Shown here: positions 8,083 to 17,270 of the stretch, piece by piece
Layout: each line of letters begins with the position of its first letter
How positions within the stretch are numbered: position 1 is the first letter of the stretch
Source: a virus
Reading direction: 5' to 3' (one strand)
Length of the DNA: 61,109 nt
IMG/VR virus record: IMGVR_UViG_3300009593_000019
Coordinates: 1-61,109 of that record
Program-made: the position numbers and the translations under genes
The notes under the pieces: model-generated
The model's input: only the letters and a program-made list of their open reading frames with translations
The model's database searches: none
What the model was told of the DNA's origin: nothing

Positions 8083-9802
8083 AGCAGAAACAGCAACCTC
8101 TGGTAACCTGTTACCTAACGCAGGTGCTGGCCAATCAAACTCACAAAACTCAACAGACGCATACGCACCTGATAAAGTAGGTACAGGTTCAACCGCACCT
8201 TACAATACGCAAGGTTTTACCATTGATAGTGGTATACAAGCATACCACGATGAACTAGAAGCAAAAGGTGAAGGTATCGTATCTGATACTGGTTCGCTTG
8301 TTGGTATCACAACTACAAAACAAAATGGTGGTTCACATACAACTACAACGGATAGTTTAGATGGTGGTGTAACCTTAAACGCAATAACAGAAATACAGAA
8401 TTGCGAATGGACTTCATCAAGTTATAGATGTGGACAATCTAGTTTAGGTGGTGGTGCCAGAGATACTTTTTCAACAACAATCAAAATTACAGACGCCAAC
8501 GATAATGTTTTAGGTGTAACCACATTTACTAGAAACAATGACGCTGGTTATGGTAATAACTCATTTACATATACAGATAGCATAACACATACAGACACAG
8601 GTGCTAGAAACTATGAGTGGGAGTGGAAAGGTACTGATGGAAGTAATACTACTCACAGCTCATCTATTGGTCCTAACTTATTAGGTGCAAGTTTAACTGC
8701 CACACTATTAGATATAGATTACACAGCGATTACAGAAGAGACACAAGCAGAATTAGATTTAACAAATGAATTGTTAGAAGAAGCACAAGAAGATTTAACT
8801 GAAAAGTTAAAAGATTTAGAAAATATAAATTTAACACAATTAGAAGAGATAGAAACTTTAGAATTTGTTCCTGAATTAAAAGAATTAGAAATAGAAGAAA
8901 TAAACATAAATGAATTAAAGATAGAAGAATTAGAAACTATGTTTGTACAAAACTTTAAAGAAGTTTTAGTCAAAGAAAACCTTACAGAAGAATTTGAAAC
9001 AGCACTAGTAGAAGAGAATATAACAGAAGAAGAATTTTTTGAAGAAGTTGGTAATATGATGAAAGAAGAGTTGAATATACAAGAAACACCAAAAGAAACT
9101 AAAATGGAGGAAACTAATGTTATAACTGAAAAACCTATGGAAGAAGAAACTATTACAGAAGAAAAGATAGAAACATCAACCGAGGAGACAAATGCAAATA
9201 ATCCAAATTCAAACCAGGAAGAACCTACTAACACCGAGACTATTGAAGAAAATGAGACAAGCAGTGAGGAACCAATGGAGACAAAATCATCTACAGAAGA
9301 GAAGTCAACTGAATCAGATGTGGGTGAAGATACGGAAACAGAAGGACAGACGGAGACGGAAACAAATGAAGAAGGAGTGGATGCAGACGAGACTGGCGCT
9401 ACAAAGGAGACAGATATTGATGATGGAGTTAAGAAAGATGTCGCAAGTAGCATAAGTGCCAAAGTTGAAAAAATAATTAAGAAGTTAGAGAACACTTTGA
9501 TGAGTGTTGACCAGAAGGTAAAAGCAGTACAATTTATCACACTAAAGGCAATGAGCGATAACGCTCCTGATATGTCCGCATATAAAAATCAGTCCTTTTA
9601 CTCTTCAAAACAACTACCAGATGGTAATGTAGATTTCTTTAACCAACTAAATATACAACAAGAAGCAATTTATACCGATGTAACCTTAGCGAAATATACT
9701 GACAACGACCCTCTAACTAAAACGAAAGTTGAGTTAGACAGGATTAAAACTGAGGAACAATCTTTATTAATTGAAATAGAACAATTGAGGAAACAACTAT
9801 GA
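8015..9802 (+). CDS. Large exported Glu-rich protein
   Basis: A 595-residue protein with a signal peptide (residues 1-24, cleavage near VSKAE). Residues 25-240 are Ser/Thr/Gly-rich and probably beta-structured, with one CxnC pair. Residues about 245-480 are extremely acidic, dominated by Glu-Leu and Glu-Thr runs, and probably form long helices or disorder. The last 110 residues are mixed and helical. It is the largest exported protein in the window. It may bind cations, coat the cell surface or act in the periplasm; no family was recognised. Confidence 0.65.
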   Translation: MSGLKWTSLLIALILTTSTSVSKAETATSGNLLPNAGAGQSNSQNSTDAYAPDKVGTGSTAPYNTQGFTIDSGIQAYHDELEAKGEGIVSDTGSLVGITTTKQNGGSHTTTTDSLDGGVTLNAITEIQNCEWTSSSYRCGQSSLGGGARDTFSTTIKITDANDNVLGVTTFTRNNDAGYGNNSFTYTDSITHTDTGARNYEWEWKGTDGSNTTHSSSIGPNLLGASLTATLLDIDYTAITEETQAELDLTNELLEEAQEDLTEKLKDLENINLTQLEEIETLEFVPELKELEIEEININELKIEELETMFVQNFKEVLVKENLTEEFETALVEENITEEEFFEEVGNMMKEELNIQETPKETKMEETNVITEKPMEEETITEEKIETSTEETNANNPNSNQEEPTNTETIEENETSSEEPMETKSSTEEKSTESDVGEDTETEGQTETETNEEGVDADETGATKETDIDDGVKKDVASSISAKVEKIIKKLENTLMSVDQKVKAVQFITLKAMSDNAPDMSAYKNQSFYSSKQLPDGNVDFFNQLNIQQEAIYTDVTLAKYTDNDPLTKTKVELDRIKTEEQSLLIEIEQLRKQL

Positions 9803-10131
9803 TAAAACAACTAAAAGACAATTTAGCAAGTGTGGCCGCTCTTGTAGCAGCTATCGTTGCAATAGGTGGTGGTTTCGTAAAATACGGAGAACTTACTACT
9901 AAACTAGCAGCTATTGAAGAAAGAAAAGGTGTTAATATACAACCTTTACAAGATTCAATCAAAGCACTAGAAATCAAAATAACAGAATTAGAAGGTAACA
10001 TACCTGCTGATATTTCTGGAAGTGTACAGAAGAACAAAACACAAACAAAAGTAAACGAGAAAGAGATAGAAGTACTTAAACTTCAAATCCAAGAACTTAA
10101 ATTAAAAGCAAAGAACCCATTAGCGGGTTAA
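9799..10131 (+). CDS. Membrane-anchored coiled-coil protein
   Basis: A 110-residue protein with one membrane segment (about residues 9-29, ASVAALVAAIVAIGGGFV) and a following coiled coil with a short Pro break. Its start overlaps the upstream stop by 4 bases (ATGA), so it is coupled to the Glu-rich protein. It may anchor or space that protein at the inner membrane; this is inferred from order only. Confidence 0.6.
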   Translation: MIKQLKDNLASVAALVAAIVAIGGGFVKYGELTTKLAAIEERKGVNIQPLQDSIKALEIKITELEGNIPADISGSVQKNKTQTKVNEKEIEVLKLQIQELKLKAKNPLAG

Positions 10132-10153
10132 TTGATTTTGGGAGATAATCGCT

Positions 10154-10633
10154 ATGGCTACAATAAACGGTAACGGAGAAACGAGGAAAACTCTCGCTTC
10201 TTTATCAAAAGATGTGTACGATAACCGTACGAGTATAGAGGTGTTGAAGTCTGAACTTCAGCAAAGCAATTTAGTGCATAAAAGATTAGACACAGCGATA
10301 GACAAGTTAACTAATATCAGTAGTGGTATTAAGTCAATGCTTGCAGTACACGAAGAGAAACTAAATCAAGCAGAAAAACTAGACGAAATAATCTTCTCAA
10401 AGTTGAAAGACAGACAAGAAGATACGGAACAAAGGTATAATCAATTGAAAGAAAATATAGACCTAACAGAAAAAAGAATAATGAACGAAATTAGGTCTAT
10501 TAAAAACTCTCTAGGAGAACGAGTAAATATACTAGAGAAATGGAAATGGTTGATTATAGGTGGTTCTATAGTAATAGGCTTCATTTTAGCAAGAAACTTC
10601 CCATTAGTTGTAGAGTTGATGAAAGTATCATAG
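10154..10633 (+). CDS. Coiled-coil protein with C-terminal membrane anchor
   Basis: A 159-residue protein that is almost all coiled coil, with a membrane segment at residues about 131-146 (KWLIIGGSIVIGFILA) near the C-terminus. The ribosome site is TGGGAGA. It is the last gene of the 7.2-10.6 kb envelope cluster, and its topology is the reverse of the preceding gene. Function unknown. Confidence 0.6.
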   Translation: MATINGNGETRKTLASLSKDVYDNRTSIEVLKSELQQSNLVHKRLDTAIDKLTNISSGIKSMLAVHEEKLNQAEKLDEIIFSKLKDRQEDTEQRYNQLKENIDLTEKRIMNEIRSIKNSLGERVNILEKWKWLIIGGSIVIGFILARNFPLVVELMKVS

Positions 10634-10637
10634 GTGC

Positions 10638-10666
10638 TTGACAAACCTGTACTGATATAGTATAGT
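10638..10666 (+). promoter_or_regulatory. Early sigma70-type promoter
   Basis: TTGACA (10638-10643), a 17-base spacer and TATAGT (10661-10666), preceded by GGTGC as at five other sites in the window. It should start transcription near 10673 for the primase/NrdAB operon. Confidence 0.8.
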
Positions 10667-10693
10667 GTATTCTATATTAATAAAGAGTGCTAA

Positions 10694-11704
10694 ATGTCAA
10701 GTTATACTGATTTAAAATTTATCAACGAAATCTCGGCCCGACTAGGTCATTTCAAAAAGAAAGGCGACTATCTATTTAATTTTAGATGTCCTCATTGTGG
10801 TGATAGTCAAAAGTCAAAACTAAAGTCCAGAGGTTATTTCTACCGTAAGAAAAACGATATGTTTTTCAAATGCCACAATTGTGGTATGGGTCAAAACCTT
10901 GCAAACTTTCTAAAATTTATAGACCCAAAAGTCTATGAAAAATATCTATTAGAAAGGTATAAATCGGACGCACCTGCGACACCAAAACCCGAGTTTAAAT
11001 TTGATTTTAAACCAAAGTTGAAGATAGAGAACGACTATATATCTTCACTAACTAAAATATCAGATTTAGAAGACAATCATCCAGTACGAAAGTATGTGGA
11101 AAAAAGAATGATACCAGAAGAGCATTATGATAAACTTTTCTTGTGTCATAAGTTTTACGAGTGGGCACATAAAATCGCACCTCGTAAATATAACACTAGT
11201 AAGTATGACCATCCAAGACTAGTGATACCATTTTACGATACAGATGGTAAAGTGTTTGCGTATCAAGGTCGTGCTTTCGGTAAAGAAACACCTAAATATG
11301 TAACCATTAAACTAGACGAAGACAAACAAAAAATATTCGGACTAGAAAGAGTGAACTTTGCAAAACACATTTATGTTGTTGAAGGTCCTATTGATAGTTT
11401 GTTTATTGATAATTGTATTGCAGCCGGTGGCGCTGATTTGACTTTAGATAGTAAATTTAATAATGATAAGGTGACATATATATTTGATAACGAACCAAGA
11501 AATAAAGAAATAATAAAACGAATGGAAAAAATAATTGATTTAGGTTACAACATTTTTATTTGGCCAGAAGATATACAACTCAAAGATGTTAATGACCTAA
11601 TTATGACAGGTGTATCTAAAGTACAACTTGATGAGATTATAAGTATCAACACATATTCAAAACTATCAGCGAAGCAAGTATTAACAAATTATAGGAAAGT
11701 GTAG
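10694..11704 (+). CDS. gp61: DNA primase, T4 gp61-like
   Basis: A 336-residue DnaG-type primase. A zinc-binding CPHC (Cys32, Cys35) and CHNC (Cys60, Cys63) module opens the protein. A TOPRIM core follows, with VVEGPIDSLF (the catalytic Glu region) and the DxE-like IFDNEP. The length matches T4 gp61 (about 340). It makes RNA primers at the replication fork, normally with the gp41 helicase, whose loader gp59 is encoded at 32501. First gene after an early promoter and directly upstream of nrdA. The family assignment is firm; the gp61 label is by analogy. Confidence 0.85.
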   Translation: MSSYTDLKFINEISARLGHFKKKGDYLFNFRCPHCGDSQKSKLKSRGYFYRKKNDMFFKCHNCGMGQNLANFLKFIDPKVYEKYLLERYKSDAPATPKPEFKFDFKPKLKIENDYISSLTKISDLEDNHPVRKYVEKRMIPEEHYDKLFLCHKFYEWAHKIAPRKYNTSKYDHPRLVIPFYDTDGKVFAYQGRAFGKETPKYVTIKLDEDKQKIFGLERVNFAKHIYVVEGPIDSLFIDNCIAAGGADLTLDSKFNNDKVTYIFDNEPRNKEIIKRMEKIIDLGYNIFIWPEDIQLKDVNDLIMTGVSKVQLDEIISINTYSKLSAKQVLTNYRKV

Positions 11705-11713
11705 GAGTAATAG

Positions 11714-14080
11714 ATGACTGAAAATAAAATTAATGTTATAAAAAGAAATGGCCGTGGACAAGAACCTTTAAACATTGACAAGATACACGATATGGTAGAA
11801 TATGCCTGTGAAGATATTAAAGGTGTTTCATCATCACAAGTTGAAATGAATAGTGGTTTACAATTTTATGATAATATTCCTACCGAACAAATACAACAAA
11901 TTTTAATTAAATCAGCTTCAGACTTAATCTCACTAGAATATCCAAACTATCAATATGTTGCAAGTAGACTTCTTCTTTATAGTTTAAGAAAAGCATTGTT
12001 TGGTAAACTATGGGACCATCCTCACTTGTTTGCTCACACAAAGAAATGTGTTAAGTTAGGAGTTTATGACGCTGATATTTTAAATCAATACGAAGAAAAA
12101 GATTTTGATAGAATGAACTCTATGATTAACCACGATAGAGATTATGATTTTACATATGCAGGTTTAAGACAAGTTATGGATAAGTATCTTGTACAAGACA
12201 GAAGTAGTGGTAAGATTTATGAAACACCACAATTTATGTATATGATGATTGCGGCTACAATCTTTGCAAAGTATCCTAAAAACAAAAGATTAACATATGT
12301 GAGAAAATACTATAACGCAATCTCAACATTTAAGATTAATATTCCTACACCAGTTATGGCAGGTGTAAGAACACCTATGAAACAATATGCGAGTTGTGTA
12401 CTAGTAGATGTAAATGATAGTTTACCAAGTATCTTTTCAAGTGATACAGCGATAGGTTATTATACAGCACAAAGAGCAGGTATCGGTATCAATGCAGGTC
12501 GTATTAGAGGTATCAATAGTAGAATTAGAGGTGGTGAAGTTGCACATACAGGTGTAGTACCTTTCTTAAAGAAGTTTGAAGCAACCGTAAAATCTTGTAC
12601 ACAAAACGGTGTAAGAGGTGGTTGTGCTACGGTACACTTTCCTATCTGGCATAAAGAGATAGAAGATATTATTGTTTTAAAGAACAACAAAGGTAGTGAA
12701 GATAATAGAGTTAGAAAATTAGATTATTCAATTCAGTTATCAAAACTATTTTATGAAAGATTTATTAATGATGAAGAGATTACTTTATTCTCTCCACACG
12801 AAGTACCTGGTCTATATGACGCTTTCGGTACAGATAAGTTTGATGAACTATATTGTAAGTATGAGAAAGATACAAAGATATATCGTAAGAGAGTATCAGC
12901 ACAAAGATTGATTATGGACTTACTAAAAGAAAGAGCAGAAACAGGTCGTATGTATATTATGAATATTGACCACGCTAATTCACATAGTAGTTTTAAAGAT
13001 AAAGTTAATATGTCAAACTTATGTCAGGAGATTACATTACCTACAGACCCTATTGAACATATTGATGGTGACGGTGAAATCGCATTATGTATTTTAAGTG
13101 CAATCAATGTAGGTGTATTAAAAAATTTAGATGAATTAGAAAGTCTATGTGATTTATCAGTAAGAGCGTTAGATGAGATTATTGACCATCAACAATATCC
13201 AGTTAGAGCTGCTGAAATATCTACAAAGGCAAGAAGAAGTTTAGGTATCGGTTATATCGGACTTGCACACTATCTAGCAAAGAAAGGTTATACATATGAC
13301 CAGAAGATGGCGTGGAAAGAAGTTGATAAATTAACTGAAGCGTTCCAGTATTACCTGTTAAGTGCGAGTAATGAACTTGCAAAAGAAAAAACAAAGTGTG
13401 ATTACTTTGACAGGACAAAATATTCAGATGGTATCTTACCTATTGATACTTACAAAAAAGAAGTTGATGAGATTGTAAATCGTAAACTCAGCTTTGATTG
13501 GGAGTTATTAAGAAAAGATATAATGCAGTATGGGCTAAGACACAGCACTCTCTCCGCTCAAATGCCTTCTGAATCCTCTAGTGTGGTTTCAAATGCTACA
13601 AACGGCATTGAACCACCTAGAGACTATCTTTCAGTTAAGAAAAGTAAGAAAGGTACATTGAAACAAGTAGTACCTGATTATGCAAGACTAAAGAATTTTT
13701 ATAGTTTACTATGGGATATGAAGAGTAATGAAGGTTATATAAATATCGTTGCGGTTATGCAGAAGTATTTTGACCAAGGTATCTCTGGTAACTGGAGTTA
13801 TAATCCAGAACTATTTGAAGAGAACCAAGTACCTGTGTCTGCTATGGCACAAGACTTGTTAAACACTTATAAGTATGGTTGGAAGACTTCTTATTATCAA
13901 AACACTTATGATGGTAAGAAAGAAGACGAACCTATGCACCCAATGACTTATGATGAACAAGTCGTAGGTAGTGTAAATTTACAACCAGAACAAAAAAAGA
14001 ATGTGTTAATAGACACACAAACAGAAGTTAATGTTCCTGTCGTAGAAGATGACGGTGAATGTGAGGCTTGCAACATATAA
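11714..14080 (+). CDS. nrdA: Ribonucleoside-diphosphate reductase alpha subunit (class Ia)
   Basis: A 788-residue large subunit of aerobic ribonucleotide reductase, which makes dNTP precursors for phage replication. Visible hallmarks are the substrate-site cysteine in ASCVLVD, the NxCxE motif in MSNLCQEI, QMPSESSSVVSNATNGIEP, and a C-terminal CEAC redox pair (CEACNI). The N-terminal ATP-cone region begins INVIKRNGRGQEPL and appears complete. The ribosome site is AGGAG. nrdB follows 13 bases downstream, and a glutaredoxin that could re-reduce the enzyme is encoded at 21132. Confidence 0.95.
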   Translation: MTENKINVIKRNGRGQEPLNIDKIHDMVEYACEDIKGVSSSQVEMNSGLQFYDNIPTEQIQQILIKSASDLISLEYPNYQYVASRLLLYSLRKALFGKLWDHPHLFAHTKKCVKLGVYDADILNQYEEKDFDRMNSMINHDRDYDFTYAGLRQVMDKYLVQDRSSGKIYETPQFMYMMIAATIFAKYPKNKRLTYVRKYYNAISTFKINIPTPVMAGVRTPMKQYASCVLVDVNDSLPSIFSSDTAIGYYTAQRAGIGINAGRIRGINSRIRGGEVAHTGVVPFLKKFEATVKSCTQNGVRGGCATVHFPIWHKEIEDIIVLKNNKGSEDNRVRKLDYSIQLSKLFYERFINDEEITLFSPHEVPGLYDAFGTDKFDELYCKYEKDTKIYRKRVSAQRLIMDLLKERAETGRMYIMNIDHANSHSSFKDKVNMSNLCQEITLPTDPIEHIDGDGEIALCILSAINVGVLKNLDELESLCDLSVRALDEIIDHQQYPVRAAEISTKARRSLGIGYIGLAHYLAKKGYTYDQKMAWKEVDKLTEAFQYYLLSASNELAKEKTKCDYFDRTKYSDGILPIDTYKKEVDEIVNRKLSFDWELLRKDIMQYGLRHSTLSAQMPSESSSVVSNATNGIEPPRDYLSVKKSKKGTLKQVVPDYARLKNFYSLLWDMKSNEGYINIVAVMQKYFDQGISGNWSYNPELFEENQVPVSAMAQDLLNTYKYGWKTSYYQNTYDGKKEDEPMHPMTYDEQVVGSVNLQPEQKKNVLIDTQTEVNVPVVEDDGECEACNI

Positions 14081-14093
14081 AGAGGATAAAGAG

Positions 14094-15197
14094 TTGAGTA
14101 ATACGGTTTTTAATAAAGGAAAAGAAATAGACTACACTAAACAACCTATGTTTTTTGGTGAAGACTTACAGGTACAAAGATACGACAATATGAAGTATCC
14201 TATATTTGATAAGTTAACACAACAACAATTAGGTTTCTTCTGGAGACCAGAAGAAGTATCATTACAGAAAGACAGGTCTGATTGGTCAGTATTAAGACCA
14301 GAACAGAAGTTTATCTTTACATCTAATCTAAAGTATCAAACTATGTTAGATAGTGTACAAGGTAGAGGTCCGTGTCTTGCTTTCTTACCTTTTGTATCAT
14401 TACCAGAATTAGAAGGTTGTATTGTAACCTGGGACTTTATGGAAACAATTCATAGTAGAAGTTATACATACATCATTAAGAACTTATATTCAGACCCAGC
14501 AGAAGTATTTGATACTATTATATCAGATGAGAAGATTGAGAGAAGAAGTCAATCTGTTACCGGTCATTATGACGAATTAATTAACACAGGTATGAAACAT
14601 CAATTAGGACAAAAGATTGATGAATACGATTTAAAAGAAAAGTTATGGCGTACATTAGTTACCGTAAACATACTAGAAGGTTTAAGATTTTATGTATCTT
14701 TTGCTTGTAGTTTTGCTTTCGGTGAATTAAAACTAATGGAAGGTAGTGCGAAGATTATATCGTTTATTGCGAGAGACGAAAGCCAACACCTTGCTGTATC
14801 ACAAAGAATTATTAATAACTATCGTGGACCAGAGAACGATAAAGTTATGAATAAGGTTATTAAGAACAATGAGAAATATGTTGAACAACTATACAAAGAC
14901 GCAGTAGCAGAAGAGAAGCGTTGGGCAACACATTTATTCAGTAAAGGTTCAATGGTTGGACTTTCTGAAAAACTATTACACAATTATGTGGAATGGACAG
15001 CAAACAAGAGAATGAAAGCTATTGGTATGAAACCAATCTATGACCAAGGTAATACAAATCCTTTACCTTGGACTGAACACTGGTTCAATAGCAGAAGTTT
15101 ACAAAATGCACCACAAGAAACTGAAATAGAAAGTTATGTTATTGGTGGTATTAAACAGGATGTAGAAAAAGACCAGTTTAAGAAATTCAAATTATAA
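14094..15197 (+). CDS. nrdB: Ribonucleoside-diphosphate reductase beta subunit (class Ia)
   Basis: A 367-residue small subunit carrying the diiron-tyrosyl cofactor. Iron-ligand helices are visible in VTWDFMETIHSRSYTYI, ILEGLRFYVSFACSFAF and IARDESQHLAVSQ, with the radical-site tyrosine in the SYTYI segment. The TTG at 14094 is preferred because AGAGGATAAAG precedes it; an ATG at 14049 would overlap nrdA by 32 bases without a ribosome site. It ends overlapping the zinc-ribbon gene. Confidence 0.93.
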   Translation: MSNTVFNKGKEIDYTKQPMFFGEDLQVQRYDNMKYPIFDKLTQQQLGFFWRPEEVSLQKDRSDWSVLRPEQKFIFTSNLKYQTMLDSVQGRGPCLAFLPFVSLPELEGCIVTWDFMETIHSRSYTYIIKNLYSDPAEVFDTIISDEKIERRSQSVTGHYDELINTGMKHQLGQKIDEYDLKEKLWRTLVTVNILEGLRFYVSFACSFAFGELKLMEGSAKIISFIARDESQHLAVSQRIINNYRGPENDKVMNKVIKNNEKYVEQLYKDAVAEEKRWATHLFSKGSMVGLSEKLLHNYVEWTANKRMKAIGMKPIYDQGNTNPLPWTEHWFNSRSLQNAPQETEIESYVIGGIKQDVEKDQFKKFKL

Positions 15198-15367
15198 TGG
15201 AAAAGAAAAAGTACGAATGTCCTCATTGCGAGGAGGAGTTTATTATTTCGTGGAAGAATGAAGAACTAGAACCAATGACCTGTCCGTTTTGTGGCGGTTC
15301 AATAGATGAACCGGTTGATGATTATTTACCAGAGGATACCACAGATGACGAAGATACTTGGAATTGA
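15197..15367 (+). CDS. Small zinc-ribbon protein
   Basis: A 56-residue protein with two CxxC knuckles (CPHC at residues 8-11 and CPFC at 29-32) followed by an acidic tail rich in Asp and Glu. The ATG overlaps the nrdB stop (TAATG). It probably binds one zinc ion and may act as a small nucleic-acid or protein adaptor. It is coupled to the RuvC-like gene, which starts inside its 3' end. Confidence 0.75.
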   Translation: MEKKKYECPHCEEEFIISWKNEELEPMTCPFCGGSIDEPVDDYLPEDTTDDEDTWN

Positions 15368-15920
15368 TTATTCTTTAACCTGTCCTGCCATATGTGTTAT
15401 GGACGGACAACCTATTATAGACGACCCATTACAGAATTGTAAGTTTTATTATTTAACTACGGTGAGAAAGTACGAAGGCGTGTTTGCAGATGGTATGATT
15501 ATTGGTCGTACAATGCCAGAATGGAAACACGAACAAGAAAGACACGATAAGATTTCTGATTTTGTTTTTAAATCAGTTATAGGTAATACTATAAACCCAT
15601 ATGTTTTTATAGAAGATTACTCTTTTGGTAGTAAAGGAAGAGTATTCAATCTTGCTGAAAATACAGGACTATTGAAACATAAACTATATACAAAAGGTAT
15701 ACGATTTGAAACATTAGTACCATCTGTAGTTAAGAAGTTAGCAACTGGTAAAGGTAATGCTGACAAAGAGAAGATGTACGATAAGTTTTATGAAGAGACT
15801 GGAGTTAATCTAATGGAAGCATTAGACCAACAAACTCTCAAAAATCCTGTTACCGATATTGTAGATAGTTATTACATAGCGAGAGCAGGATATGAAACAT
15901 TTATGGACAAAGATAACTAA
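15345..15920 (+). CDS. RuvC/RNase H-fold Holliday-junction resolvase-like nuclease
   Basis: A 191-residue protein with the RuvC-like order of acidic residues: ILGIDYSLTCPA near the N-terminus (first Asp), VFIEDYSFGSKGR (Glu) in the middle, and TDIVDSYYIAR near the C-terminus (final Asp pair). Such enzymes resolve branched recombination and replication intermediates; in a T4-like phage this would be needed before packaging if a gp49-type enzyme is absent. The ATG at 15345 follows AGAGGA; an upstream in-frame start at 15306 lacks one. Confidence 0.75.
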   Translation: MTKILGIDYSLTCPAICVMDGQPIIDDPLQNCKFYYLTTVRKYEGVFADGMIIGRTMPEWKHEQERHDKISDFVFKSVIGNTINPYVFIEDYSFGSKGRVFNLAENTGLLKHKLYTKGIRFETLVPSVVKKLATGKGNADKEKMYDKFYEETGVNLMEALDQQTLKNPVTDIVDSYYIARAGYETFMDKDN

Positions 15921-16137
15921 TAAAGATAGATGGATAGGACTAGCAATCGCTGTATCCTCCGTTTATATTCTATCTGAAGCAAATGTCAATACACAATGGA
16001 TAGGTTGGTTCCTTTCAATTATAGCGTGTATGATGTGGGTCTACTTCGGATATAGAGATAAAGACTACCCTAGAGCTTTGATGGAATTGATGTATTTACT
16101 ACTATCAATGAGAGCAATGTACAACTGGCTCATCTAA
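15892..16137 (+). CDS. Small multi-spanning membrane protein
   Basis: An 81-residue protein with about three membrane segments (WIGLAIAVSSVYILS, WIGWFLSIIACMMWVYFG, LMELMYLLLSM). The start overlaps the end of the nuclease gene. The W-x-G-W plus YFGYRD pattern recurs in short marine phage membrane proteins; part of it resembles a fragment of PnuC-type transporters, but it is too short to be one. Function unknown. Confidence 0.6.
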   Translation: MKHLWTKITNKDRWIGLAIAVSSVYILSEANVNTQWIGWFLSIIACMMWVYFGYRDKDYPRALMELMYLLLSMRAMYNWLI

Positions 16138-16177
16138 AAACCCCCTAAAATCAACGAAAAATAGTGTAAAAAAGTGC

Positions 16178-16206
16178 TTGACAACGCTTAAAAAGTGTGG
16201 TATATT
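16178..16206 (+). promoter_or_regulatory. Early sigma70-type promoter
   Basis: TTGACA (16178-16183), a 17-base spacer and TATATT (16201-16206), preceded by GTGC and an A-rich segment AAAAATAGTGTAAAA that also occurs upstream of the 18135 promoter. The predicted +1 is at about 16213, which is itself an ATG. Confidence 0.8.
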
Positions 16207-16212
16207 GTATGT

Positions 16213-16455
16213 ATGATGAATAAAAACACTATGCAAAACACACTAAAATGGTTAGGAACCTTCACTTTGATACTTGGAACAGGTATTAATTCACTTGGAA
16301 TATACCCTTTAGGCCCTCTAGTAATGGTGCTAGGAGGGTTAATCTGGTGTATCGTAGGTATTATGTGGAAAGAAATGTCTCTAATAATCACAAATTTGAC
16401 ACTTTCCTTGGTTTCTATAGTCGGAATATGTTATACAATGGGGTATTTTTCTTAA
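16213..16455 (+). CDS. Small three-helix membrane protein, probably leaderless
   Basis: An 80-residue protein with three membrane segments (WLGTFTLILGTGINSLGI, GPLVMVLGGLIWCIVGIMW, LSLVSIVGICYTMG). The ATG at 16213 coincides with the predicted transcription start, and no ribosome site is visible; 16216 and 16231 are alternative in-frame starts. It is a clear paralogue of the protein at 33109 (shared K-W, G-x3-NS/TS, P, G-G/V-x-x-W-x-x-VG-x-x-W and LI-x-N spacing). Function unknown. Confidence 0.6.
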   Translation: MMNKNTMQNTLKWLGTFTLILGTGINSLGIYPLGPLVMVLGGLIWCIVGIMWKEMSLIITNLTLSLVSIVGICYTMGYFS

Positions 16456-16474
16456 TATTATGCTCACTTTTTGC

Positions 16475-16502
16475 TTGACAATATCCACAGATATGATACT
16501 AT
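16475..16502 (+). promoter_or_regulatory. Early sigma70-type promoter
   Basis: TTTTTGC-TTGACA (box at 16475-16480), a 16-base spacer and TACTAT (16497-16502). It lies upstream of the operon beginning at 16548. Confidence 0.75.
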
Positions 16503-16547
16503 TAAGTATGAATTTAATTAATAACACACTAAAAGGAGGACAACACT

Positions 16548-16733
16548 ATGTCTAAAACTATGCAATGGGCTTGGGATACAGCCGAAAAAGAAGTTGATAA
16601 TCTAATCTTCAAAATGAAAGATGGTCAATTTGATTGGGATACTTGTAAGAGTAAAATCTTATCAGTACAGAATGTCGGATTATGTGGCATTGACGAAAAC
16701 AATGTTGACGAAGTAATGAGTATTGAAAACTAA
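16548..16733 (+). CDS. Small early protein of unknown function
   Basis: A 61-residue acidic protein behind an excellent AAAGGAGGA ribosome site, the first gene after an early promoter. It contains WAWDTAEKEVDNLIFKMKDG and a single Cys pair far apart. No domain recognised; expected to be among the earliest phage proteins made. Confidence 0.6.
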   Translation: MSKTMQWAWDTAEKEVDNLIFKMKDGQFDWDTCKSKILSVQNVGLCGIDENNVDEVMSIEN

Positions 16734-16734
16734 T

Positions 16735-16809
16735 ATGATTACTTCATTTTTTATTTTAATGTTTACAATGATTACAACAATAATAATATTGAGAAAGGTA
16801 CTATCGTAA
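16735..16809 (+). CDS. 24-residue hydrophobic micropeptide
   Basis: ATG one base after the previous stop; the peptide (MITSFFILMFTMITTIIIL then RKVLS) is a single membrane helix with a basic end. Its TAA overlaps the next ATG (TAATG), and an AGAAAGG ribosome site for that gene lies inside it. It may serve mainly to couple translation. Confidence 0.35.
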   Translation: MITSFFILMFTMITTIIILRKVLS

Positions 16810-17261
16810 TGACAAAAGCACTTGAAGGAATTAACTTTGAAGGAAAACCAATATCTGAATATATTGATGGCAAGACTTTCAATGTATGTTATTTAAGAGA
16901 ATATATGGATCCTGAACACGAAGGTGAATTCTTTTATGCTTATGAAACGGTTTACAGAAATGTACCTAACAAGTATAAACATATTTTTACAGATAAAGTA
17001 AAACTAAAAATTGTAAAATTCCTTGATTGGAATTACAAAGAAACAGCAACCAACTTTGCTAAAGTCTCAAAGGTAGAGTTGATTAATGAAAACCAATACT
17101 ATCAAACATATGAAGATGTATTCGGTGATACGGCTGCAGGAGACAAAAATATGTTCAACGATTATGGTCAATCTTATGATAGACAAGGTTTTAGAAAAGA
17201 CTTTAATCCTGAACTAACATTAACAAGAAATCCTATCAGAAGAAAATTGAAAGTAAATTAG
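16809..17261 (+). CDS. Conserved-looking soluble early protein
   Basis: A 150-residue Tyr/Asn/Phe-rich protein with no membrane segment. It opens MTKALEGINFEGKPISEY and ends in a basic TLTRNPIRRKLKVN. It is in the 16.5-18.0 kb early operon. No family recognised. Confidence 0.6.
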   Translation: MTKALEGINFEGKPISEYIDGKTFNVCYLREYMDPEHEGEFFYAYETVYRNVPNKYKHIFTDKVKLKIVKFLDWNYKETATNFAKVSKVELINENQYYQTYEDVFGDTAAGDKNMFNDYGQSYDRQGFRKDFNPELTLTRNPIRRKLKVN

Positions 17262-17270
17262 GAGTATATT

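Noticed and set aside
9192-9455. Plus-strand 87-codon frame inside the Glu-rich gene
   Set aside because: Arg/Gln/Lys-rich product caused by the GAA/GAG-rich sequence read in another frame; no independent signals.
8719-9540. Long minus-strand open frame opposite the Glu-rich protein
   Set aside because: It reads as Ser/Val/Phe repeats, the mirror of Glu/Thr/Lys codons, and has no ribosome site or promoter. It is a shadow of the biased plus-strand gene.
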